Below, piece after piece: positions 16,627 through 23,638 of a DNA stretch of 23,638 nucleotides. Both the position numbers and the translations under genes were made by a program. Each line of letters begins with the position of its first letter. Within the stretch, counting starts at the first letter, position 1. Below the pieces are notes generated by a model. The model was not told the origin of the DNA and made no database searches. It was given only the letters and a program-made list of their open reading frames with translations. Origin of the DNA: Actinomortierella ambigua (Eukaryota > Mortierellomycota > Mortierellomycetes > Mortierellales > Mortierellaceae); contig JAAAJB010000546.1 of assembly GCA_016098155.1 (NCBI GenBank), forward strand, positions 1 through 23,638, given 5' to 3'.

Positions 16627-19600
16627 AGTTGCTGTCCAGTTTGACCAACAACTTGAGGTGTTTGCTGTGATTGACCTTGCTGCAGTGACTGCTGTTGGCC
16701 CACCAGCATGCGTTGTTGGAGTTGAGGCGTCTGTGCCTGTTGAACCTGTGCCTGAGAGATTGTTGGCGTTCCAGGCGGGTTCGATCCCTGCATGCTGCTG
16801 CTCGATACCGTACGATGCATCGGCATTGGCGAGCCCACGACGTTTGTAGTACCCGTACCACCCATAGCCACACCCTGTTGCTGTCCGAGCTGAAGGGGCT
16901 GGGGTGACATCTGAGTAGCCTGGGCCTGAAGCTGCTGCTGTTGTTGTGGCTGAGCTTGAGGCTGACCAGGTTGCTGGAGTTGTGCCTGTTGCGCCTGCTG
17001 CTGCTGTTGTTGTTGTTGTTGCTGTTGTTGTTGCTGTTGTTGTTGCTGTTGCTGCAGTTGTTGCTGCAGTTGCTGTTGCTGATACAAGAGGGCTTGTCGC
17101 TGCAACTCTTGGTGACGGATATTGAAAGCTTGTTGTGAAAATGGTACACCTTGCTGTTGCATCCGCTGGAATGTGGCCATAAAGTGTTGATACTGTACAA
17201 TTGGGTTGGCTTGCTGAGGCTGCTGAGTCTGTTGGAGAGAAGGAGTAAGTGTCTGTTGTTGCATTTGTTGCCCCAGTGCACCTTGCTGCAAGGGTAATGC
17301 CTGGCCTTGGCTGATAGCTTGTTGCTGCTGCTGCTGCTGTTGCTGTTGCTGCTGTTGCTGCTGTTGCTGCTGCTGGACAGCCTGTTGCGCCAACTGTTGT
17401 CGCAATAGGTGTTCTTGCTGTTGGCGTTGTAGCAGCATTTGCTGTTGCCGTAATTCTTGCTGCTGTTGCAGTTGCTGCTGTTGAAGAAGAAGTTGCTGCT
17501 GTACTTGCTGCTGTTGCGGTGTTAGATGACCCTGTAATTGCTGCCAGTGCTGGAGTTGCTGGAGTTGCTGGACAATCTGCAATGCAAGCTGAGACGTTTG
17601 CACCTGAGGAAGTCCTGCCTGAGGCTGTGGGGGCATTTGTTGAGGCAACTGGCCTGCTTGTGCCTGAAGCTGTTGCAGACTCGTTGCGGCCATGGGAACC
17701 TGCTGTGGCGTCTGGGGCGCCATAGACTGTTGTGCCTGAGGCTGTTGTGTCTGCTGCTGCTGCTGCTGCTGCTGTGGTTGTTGCTGTGGCTGTTGCTGTG
17801 GTTGTGATGGTGCCGGTTGTGGTGGCTGCTGTTGCTGTTGAAGTTGTGGTTGTTGCTGTGGCAGTGGTTGAGCCAGTGGTACTGGTGGTTGCTGCTGCTG
17901 TGTAGATGCTTGCATGGGCTGCTGAAGTGGCACATTTGCAAGTTGTGGCGTTGTAGGGGGAAGAGCCGGCAATGGTGGGAACCTTGCGGACGTAGGTGTC
18001 TTGACTCCAGCAGCGGATACTGCAGTAGCGGAGTTGGCCACACCAACGTTGATATTGCTGACCACATTTGCAGCTGCGTTGGCATTCGTAACCCCGCCTG
18101 TGGCAGTGACGGCATTGCCATTGTTGTTGTTGACTTGGACAGCACCAATTGCATTGAGGGATCCTGCTTGCTGAGCCGTCTGTACTGCTGCTGTGTTGGC
18201 ACGCGCCGATGTATTGGTTGACGTCGGCGTAGTCTCGCTGATCAATGAGCTGGCTGAGAAATAGATGGTCTTGAGACTGAGGACATACATGTCGGCACAC
18301 TGCTCAGGGCCAAGATGAAAGCGGCGCATGCCACCACCGACAGAGGAGTCTGGCTGTGTACCATAGCGCATAACAGTCTCGTACGACGCATCCGGGTTCT
18401 GAATGATGTTGAAAAGGTAGTACATCTTGAAGTCTCGCTTCTTGTCGTCGACTTCGAACCGAATAGTGCGCACAAGCTTGCGCCCATCGGGTAGTTGAGC
18501 CATTTCCTGCCGCTTGGCCTTGGATTTCCTTGGATCCAGGAAAGGAATCGTCTGCGTCTCCTCTTGCTTCTTCTTGGCGCGCCACTCCTTGAGGAACGCC
18601 AAACGGCTGAAACTTGGCTGAAAATCTACCAGCGATTTCTACATTCGTAATTAAATATGAAAAAGATGCCGCAAAGTGAGTTATCAGAATCAGCGTGTAT
18701 GCATGGACGAATTTGTATGGGAGAAACAAAAAGCACCTGAACTCACCTCATCCATCATGCTCATAAGCTTGTCTTCCTCGATCTTTCTAGCCGCCTCGCG
18801 CTCGCGCTCCACAGAGTTCCACTTGCGCTTTTTCCTTGTTCTATGGGTAATGGATGTCTGGTGGTAGTTGATGTTGTTGCTAAGAAGTGTCACTTGGGGT
18901 GATGGATCCAAGCACAACGGAGCCTCCGTTGCTAGCTATTGATTGAGTGGCGAAGAAATGGTAAGCAAAAGAGAAGGTCAGCGATCCATCTATGGTAATT
19001 CTGACACTTACGCATTTTGAATACTAATGCTTCGAAGGTTAGGTCCGTACCAAGATTTGCGATTCCACTTCCAGGGCAAGTTCGTTTGACCAGTTTTGCC
19101 TCGATTCTTCGTGCAGCAACGAAAGGTCGGCCCAAAGGGTTTCTTGACTCGGTGAGAGTACGATGCGTTTTGTTTGCGCTCCTGCCGCAAGCAGGGATCC
19201 CTCCTCTGCACTTTTGGTCCCCGATTCTTCCTGCTTGTTGCTCACGCGCTTTTTCCTGCTTCGTGTTCGGTGGTCCACAACCTCTACAATGAGCCGACCT
19301 GCAGGGAGGATAAGAAACGGGCTCAGTATACATGATTATCCCTTGGAAGAACCTGTGTGAAAAATTTTGTCCGCAGTATGCAAGGTCACGTCTCTGCACG
19401 GCACTTTGGCTTACCCTCGTAATACGGACATTGTGCATTTTTGATAATGTCCAAAAGCCCAGCCGGTAGCCGCTGTTCCTGAATGCATTTGAGGAAGATC
19501 TATCAATATGAGCGAAGGACGAGGTGTGAATGCTTGGTGAATAAAGCAGCTGACTGGACTTTGACGTATCAATGGATATACTATAGCCTTTAGTCGAGAG

Positions 19601-20568
19601 CGGCTACCTTCATAGGAGAGTTGAATAAAAAGACACCATCCTAAAAAGAAATGAAAAAGTAAATAAGGAGTGTCAGTTTTCATCGTCGCCGATGACGGTG
19701 TAGACCGTACCATTCCAGCACAATTCATAATTGACAGGCAAGAGTGTCCTGTACCTGGTTCTCAAATTTGAAATGCGTCTCATAAAGATGCAAAACGATA
19801 GAGGCGGGACTATCCTTATACCGCTCCAGTAGTTCTATTAGTGCAGTAGGGTCAGATAAAAAAAAAACAATGTGTCAACAATGCTGCTCTTTACTCGTTT
19901 TGTCGTTGACTGCGAAAGCTGATTCCCGATACAAAAGTGTAGTTCATACCTTCTTTTGTCAAGGCAAGCTTGATCGTAGAATGAAAATTGTTGGAACATG
20001 TAGTTGTAACCAAAAAAAAAAAGAGTGAGCAGATCAAGCCCATCACATCGACGACATGTACACACATATACAAAACACACAAAGTTGTCGATCCCAACTG
20101 TGTAGACTTTCATACAGAAAAAACTTGGTCGTGCGGTCGTTTGGCACCTCGGGGTCCATCTGAGAACTCTGCTGTTAATGGCGACTGATCTATTGCCATG
20201 TCGGTCGAGATGCCCAAGTCTAGCGAATTCCAGTCGTGCAGCGGCAAGAGATCACCAGCGACCAACGATGACGATAGCGTTCCATTGGAGCCTTTGGACG
20301 AGGTCGTGGACGACAGCCGAGCATGGCCTTTTTTACCGCCTGGCGTCGAGGACCCCGAGGCCGTACCATTAGGCATGCGCGCTACCTTGGGCGACTTTGG
20401 ACCAGCACTCTTGGGTGTATGCGGTGGTCTGTCACCATGGTGACCATGGTGGCCACCAGCGGCGGCGGCGGCGGCAGCAGGTGTGGTGGGGAGAACGATT
20501 GTCAATGGGGTGCTGCCCTTTTGTTGGGAGGAATGACGGGCATCAATGGCGGTGACCATCGTGTTCAT
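13487..20568 (-). CDS. SPT20: SPT20-family SAGA complex subunit, ten exons, 2,004 aa (reconstructed)
   Basis: Proposed exons (minus strand): 20568-20116, 19968-19950, 19834-19755, 19640-19608, 19499-19415, 19298-19051, 18935-18747, 18638-16278, 16158-16077, 15951-13487. All phases agree and the introns are 108-147 nt. The Spt20 domain spans about residues 152-510. Diagnostic stretches: LLERYKDSPASIVLHLYETH, FKFENQDGVFLFNSPMK, YYEGRLIVEVVDHR, LLATEAPLCLDPSPQVTLL, RKKRKWNSVEREREAARKIE, FQPSFSRLAFLKEWRAKK and TIRFEVDDKKRD. Residues 1-151 are low-complexity, and about 510-2004 are Gln-rich, then Ala/Gly-rich. In yeast and animals Spt20 is a structural SAGA subunit needed for complex integrity in transcription; a nuclear role is expected. 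The C-terminus is far longer than the domain needs. The start is the first in-frame ATG; the frame is open to 20700 without one. The 19-nt exon 2 is the least certain junction. Confidence 0.88.
13545..14000 (-). repeat. C-terminal polyglutamine tracts and MQSPR repeats of SPT20
   Basis: Glutamine runs coded by mixed CAG and CAA lie at about 13530-13600 and 13890-14000. Between them (about 13670-13770) the peptide repeats MQSPR/MQSPH four times (MQSPRVQMQSPRLTMQSPH), each with a Ser-Pro pair. Confidence 0.8.
14210..14600 (-). repeat. Ala/Gly-rich region with GRGAGGV repeats in SPT20
   Basis: The peptide GRGAGGV occurs three times and GRGRG once, separated by polyalanine. Such RG-bearing segments are typical of disordered, often arginine-methylated regions; that role is inference. 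Confidence 0.7.
16430..17820 (-). repeat. Long central polyglutamine tracts of SPT20
   Basis: Several runs of 10-30 glutamines (for example about 16435-16515, 16530-16630, 16985-17090, 17310-17380, 17745-17780) in mixed CAG/CAA codons, with Leu, Ala and Pro interruptions. Reading frames on the opposite strand here (poly-Leu, poly-Cys, poly-Ala) are shadows. Confidence 0.9.
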
Positions 20569-21037
20569 GCTCTCATAGGCAGAACGGAAGTATGCCAAAG
20601 CCGCCTTGCTGAGGGAGTCTGTGTTGTAATCGGCTGTTGATTGAGGACTCGAGAAGGAAGAGAATAAGGAGTCGCCTGGTGCACAATGGGGCGTGGTCAA
20701 GGCCTAGCAGCGAGCTTTTTTTTCCCTGGGCACGCGAGATGGGATTCAGCTGACAGACAAAGGACGAGGAGAGAGGGGTCGTGAGAAGGAGCGAATGAAT
20801 GAGAAAATGAATAAAAGATGGAAAGAAAGAGAGAGAGAGAAGTCGAAGGGCGTAGAGTGGAGAAGAGAAGTGAGAGAGTGTGTGTGTGTATGTGGGAGAG
20901 GGTGAATGGGTGATGAAGAGACAAGAGAAACAGGAATTAATGTGATTGATGCCCCCGCCAAAGAGACTGTTGTTCTCTGAGAGTGTCTTCCGAGGAGATG
21001 TGAAGAACGAAAGAGAGTGAGTGCGTCAAAAGAGAGA
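20569..21037. promoter_or_regulatory. Divergent promoter and long purine/pyrimidine-biased leader
   Basis: On the minus strand this is extremely CT-rich from about 20780 to 21130, with CA/GT-type short repeats (20880-20895). No ATG occurs on the minus strand between 20569 and about 21100, so SPT20 probably has a long 5' leader or a further 5' exon. It separates SPT20 from the plus-strand candidate at 21038. Confidence 0.5.
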
Positions 21038-21684
21038 ATGAGAGATAGAAAGAGCAAAAGGAAGAAAAGAAGCAAAGAAACCCCCCCCCCCCCGCCTCTC
21101 CTTCCCCCCCTCATCCTCTTCCTTTTCTCTCCCTCACTTGTCGATACGATTGGATCGCATGGTGGCGCCCCCTCTCTCCCTGCGCACCATGACTTGCACC
21201 CAGGTACCAGTCATCAACCTCCCCCCCCCCAGACCGAGAAAAAAAACAAAAAAGCTGGCCCTGTCACCAAGACCAAGAAAGCTCCTTCCCCCAATTGTGA
21301 AGATGACTCCATATTGGGCGACTATCCTGACTGGCTATCTATTCTCTTTGATCAAGTAGTTTCTGTATTATTTATCTACTGCACACGCACGAAAGAATGC
21401 GTGCGTAGAACGACGTTGATGTTCGTAACGCGACGATGTTTTGAAAATAGTCCCTCTCCTTTCCCCTTGATGCTGTTGAAAAAGTGTCCGCCTATCGCCA
21501 TCAGCTCTGGACAATCAATCAGCCGATGCCATCGGCGGGGACCGCTTCCAATGCACATCCCACGATCAACCGATACCACACACCAATCCTCGGCGTGTTC
21601 CAGGCACACACTCACACACACACACACACACAAAGAGGGAGGATGTCATTCGTCCTTGATCAAGGTCTTGTCTCCAGTGAATAG
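21038..21684 (+). CDS. Two-exon hypothetical protein (183 aa, predicted)
   Basis: Exon 1 runs 21038-21355 in a frame giving a basic/proline-rich N-terminus, then KKAGPVTKTKKAPSPN and DDSILGDYPDWLSILFDQ. The intron is 21356-21450 (95 nt; GTAGTT donor, TAG acceptor, CGTAAC branch-like site about 25 nt before the end). Exon 2 runs 21451-21684 in phase, with LDAVEKVSAYRHQLWTINQP, NAHPTINRYHTPILGVFQ, a (HT) run coded by a CA repeat, and a TAG stop. AATAAA at 21807-21812 follows 123 nt later. No family is recognised. The start is uncertain because the first 40 codons come from homopolymer-rich DNA and may be leader. Support is splice phase, intron size, protein-like composition and the polyadenylation signal. 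Confidence 0.38.
21605..21632 (+). repeat. (CA)n microsatellite
   Basis: An almost pure CA dinucleotide run with one CT interruption, inside exon 2 of the 21038-21684 candidate gene. Length changes here would alter or shift that reading frame. Confidence 0.9.
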
Positions 21685-22568
21685 CACTTGTCTCCGACTG
21701 GCCACACTTTGGGGAGATGATGTGCAAGATAATGTGTTTGAAGGGTTCTTTTTTAGGGTAGTGGTCAGACTTTGCTGCGTGCAGCATTGCTCGTAGCATT
21801 CAAGCCAATAAAGTTTAACGCCTATCGGGGGGATGCCTCGTTCATCCCAAACTATGCGTCAATACCCTCGATACTTGTCACTGTCATTATTGAAAGCAAT
21901 TGAGATCATTCATGTACAACACCTTTCCTAAAAACGTTGTGATCTGAGGCCACCAAGTTGTATCGTGGATCACATCGCGTCTGTCCCTTTACACCAACAA
22001 CTCAAAATCTAAACTCTCACCCATAAACGCCGCTGCCTGAAAAGGCCAACTTAAAAGAATAGGTAAAGGAGACGATTCTTTTGTGTAGCCGTCATTAACT
22101 GCAGACAGCGTCAACTATCTGATAAGAACAGTTCAAAAGTGATTCGCGCCAAGACAGGACACAGAATTGTGTACAGTGTAATGCCCTCAGGTACCACCGC
22201 TCAAGAGTAACCTTGCAATCCAACATTAGCACTTACAGCTCCTACTTAGCCGTGGATTCAAAGTGCAGAGTGTGATACCACGGAGATAGGCTAGATGGTC
22301 TTAAAATCAACTTGGAATTACAAGTAAGGCTTCGAGTAGCGTATGTCACAGGTGGATCTAAGAGTGCGCTGCTTGATCAAAGGTGTCAATAGAGCAAGAA
22401 ATAGGCGGGAGAAAGCTTTTGACCTTAAACTATTGTGGCAAGCACCAAGTATTGGCCACGGAATTACAGCCAAACCGTTATTTCCTATCTCTATACGACT
22501 TGGTATGTCGACAATCGCCTGTTCTACGCGTGGTTCCAAGAGTTCATTGGATTCAAACCCACTATCCG
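21685..22568. other. Non-coding stretch
   Basis: Apart from the AATAAA at 21807-21812, nothing is recognisable: no open frame with protein-like composition and no clear repeats. The minus-strand frame over 22318-22653 is the antisense shadow of the tRNA. Confidence 0.5.
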
Positions 22569-22640
22569 GCCTTAGTAGCTCAACGGTAGAGCGTCTGCCT
22601 AGTAAGCAGAAGGTAGCAGGATCGTCCCCTGCCTGAGGCA
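22569..22640 (+). tRNA. tRNA-Thr (anticodon AGU), or a tRNA-derived pseudogene
   Basis: The cloverleaf folds completely. Acceptor GCCTTAG/CTGAGGC (one G-U), TA at positions 8-9, D stem GCTC/GAGC with loop AACGGTA, anticodon stem TCTGC/GCAGA with loop CTAGTAA (anticodon AGT at 22601-22603), variable AGGTA, T stem GCAGG/CCTGC, discriminator A. There is no intron. The A box is good, but the T loop reads ATCGTCC where TTCGAxx is expected, so the B box has two mismatches and T54 and A58 appear exchanged. A TTTT run at 22646-22649 is a suitable Pol III terminator. The gene is intact in all stems, which argues against old decay, but the loop leaves function uncertain. Confidence 0.72.
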
Positions 22641-22645
22641 TTTGC

Positions 22646-22649
22646 TTTT
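22646..22649 (+). terminator. Pol III terminator (TTTT)
   Basis: Four T residues beginning six bases after the end of the tRNA. Confidence 0.5.
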
Positions 22650-22689
22650 GCACTTTCTCACTCTGTGTCGGAGTTTCATCCGTCTCAGC

Positions 22690-22922
22690 GCGTCAAGAAG
22701 GATTGGTGTCAACGGGCCAAGCCTTTCTGTTTTGCAACAACCTGACATACTAGAAGACGAGAGTCAGGCCCAGTGAAAACCGCATAAAAAAACAAGGACG
22801 TCCCGCCTGACATCGGGTGCCACGACGGCGATGAAGACGACTCCGATGGCGACGACGATGAGAAAAGGGTCGTGTTGTCGCCTCCCTTGAACCTTTCTGA
22901 TCTCTGGCGGTCACTCTTGTAA
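22690..22922 (+). pseudogene. Acidic coding-like stretch, interrupted
   Basis: One frame up to a TGA at 22774-22776 reads SASRRIGVNG...LQQPDILEDESQAQ. A second, 22788-22922, reads DVPPDIGCHDGDEDDSDGDD then EKRVVLSPPLNLSDLW and ends in TAA. Joining them would need a 24-nt intron (GTGAAA...ACAAG), shorter than any other here, or a frameshift, so a broken or misread gene is likelier. The opposite strand has a serine-rich frame (22945-22709, starting MAVGPRASYKSD) that could instead be the real one. No family is recognised. Confidence 0.25.
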
Positions 22923-23221
22923 CTTGCCCTCGGACCTACCGCCATCTTGTGTGTGTGGGGGGGCTATCCTGTGTTGAAATTCCCATCTACTAGCACACTA
23001 GGCTCGTACCTTTTCTGGGCCACCCTCCTCTTGTCATTGTAGTAGATAGTCTATTATTGCACCGGCCGACCGCGTCTCGCATATCGCAGACAGGTGCACG
23101 CCGATGAATGAAACGCTTTCTTGATGCCCATAAAAAGAAAGCCAAAGGCATGTCGAACTGACGGACATATCTGTCGGTTAGACGAGTCCAAGAAAAAAAT
23201 ACAAAGAACTCAACATCCATC
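22923..23221. other. Non-coding or unrecognised stretch
   Basis: A short basic plus-strand frame (from ATG 23124, MPIKRKPKACRTDG) enters the tandem repeat and ends without a motif. Nothing else is supported. Confidence 0.35.
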
Positions 23222-23261
23222 GTCGAAAAACTCCATTTTATGTCGAAAAACTCCATTTTAT
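23222..23261. repeat. Exact 20-bp tandem duplication
   Basis: The unit GTCGAAAAACTCCATTTTAT occurs twice in a row without a mismatch (23222-23241, 23242-23261). Confidence 0.95.
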
Positions 23262-23284
23262 TCACAATACAAAAGAGGCCAACA

Positions 23285-23600
23285 CTCTCGCGCGAGGGCC
23301 TTGGTTGGTGGGAGTCGGCCGCCTATTCAACTCCATTTGGGTATTTTTCTATGATGGAGAAAAAAAATGAGAGAGAGGTAACCGGGATAGGAGTCAGCCG
23401 GAAAGCTATCCTCAGATCCGCGACAGCTCAGTGATCAAGTCTGTAATGAACTTCACCTACCTTTTCGACTTGGTTTTGTCATCCTGCGCTTGAGAGAGTC
23501 GGGAACCTATTCCACCTCTTTTTAATTTTTTTACGGTGGACAAAAAGAAATAAAGAGAAAAATAACCACCATGGGTGGGTGTCAGTCGGGAGGAACAAAC
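23285..23600 (-). repeat. Two diverged copies of a dispersed repeat
   Basis: Read on the minus strand, about 23600-23445 and about 23405-23290 align to each other. Each has a pyrimidine-rich run, an A/T-rich patch, then GAATAGG..CCGACTC. The first of these (copy C) contains the exact inverse of window bases 1-23 at 23496-23518 and continues to an AAACCAAGTCGAAAAG|GTAGGT that parallels window bases 43-60. The other (copy B) shares ATAGG..CCGACTC.CA.CAA.CAAGGCCC with bases 9-37. Reading frames resemble GGIGSRL...KTKSK at the left end. These may be exons of a multicopy gene or remnants of a mobile element; no transposase or terminal repeats are seen. Confidence 0.6.
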
Positions 23601-23638
23601 CTGGGTTCTGTTAAGCCATCCAAACCCGGGAGGAGAGA

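Noticed and set aside
16231..18300. Minus-strand 689-codon frame rich in Thr and Ala
   Set aside because: Frame-shifted reading of the same glutamine repeats (CAG/CAA read as ACA/AGC or GCA); the SPT20 frame carries the conserved domain.
19015..19077. Extra 12-nt exon in SPT20 between the ESQIL and ATEAPLCLD segments
   Set aside because: It would need a 27-nt intron; a single 115-nt intron gives the family-like joined sequence ESQILLATEAPLCLD.
20820..20900. Minus-strand frames with Ser/Leu/His repeats (HTHTLSLLFST)
   Set aside because: Low-complexity CT/GT-rich promoter DNA; no conserved motif.
22540..22560. Second tRNA T-arm-like sequence (GGATTCAAACCC) just upstream of the tRNA
   Set aside because: Its stem does not pair fully and no D or anticodon arm precedes it.
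22318..22653. Minus-strand frame containing AGDDPATFCLLGRRSTVELL
   Set aside because: This is the well-known antisense translation of a tRNA gene, not a protein.
1..23638. CRISPR array, secondary-metabolite cluster or transposase
   Set aside because: No regularly spaced direct repeats, no biosynthetic enzyme and no transposase or reverse-transcriptase motif were found on either strand.

Overview
The window reads as nuclear DNA of a fungus, probably an early-diverging (zygomycete-grade) lineage. The reasons are the compact intron-poor layout, GT-AG introns of about 95-147 nt, pyrimidine-rich leaders before start codons, a nuclear-type tRNA, and protein families typical of fungi. The lineage is inference; nothing here fixes the genus.

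Layout. (1) 1-934: left flank with a small spliced candidate gene on the minus strand (540 down to 131), partly overlapped by an open plus-strand segment (3-242). The two share a coding motif in inverted orientation. (2) 935-12999: a head-to-tail array of five intronless plus-strand genes (about 558-569 aa each) for divergent proton-dependent oligopeptide transporter (POT/PTR2, SLC15-like) proteins, here called POT-A to POT-E. They are separated by 0.85-1.0 kb spacers that are themselves duplicated. (3) 13487-20568 minus: one very large gene in ten exons, reconstructed here, encoding a 2,004-residue SPT20-type subunit of the SAGA coactivator with an intact N-terminal Spt20 domain and long glutamine-, alanine- and glycine-rich tails. 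(4) 20569-21037: pyrimidine/purine-rich divergent promoter, followed by a two-exon plus-strand candidate gene (21038-21684) with a downstream AATAAA. (5) 21685-23638: gene-poor flank with a tRNA-Thr(AGU)-like gene whose T-loop is abnormal, an acidic coding-like stretch, a 20-bp tandem duplication, and degenerate repeat copies, one of which matches the left end of the window in inverted orientation.

How it fits together. The array shows unequal crossing-over (POT-B has a POT-C-like body and a POT-A-like tail and 3' flank) and patchy gene conversion (POT-E has POT-A-like ends around a POT-B/C/D-like centre). All five keep the POT fold but lack the ExxER motif of helix 1, vary at the helix-4 lysine, and lack the helix-10 glutamate used in proton coupling. 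All carry a CxxC in the outer loop between helices 9 and 10. Two short elements recur upstream of the paralogues and may coordinate their expression. The most novel content is this diversifying, chemically atypical transporter array. The giant low-complexity SPT20 and the small spliced genes at the flanks come next.
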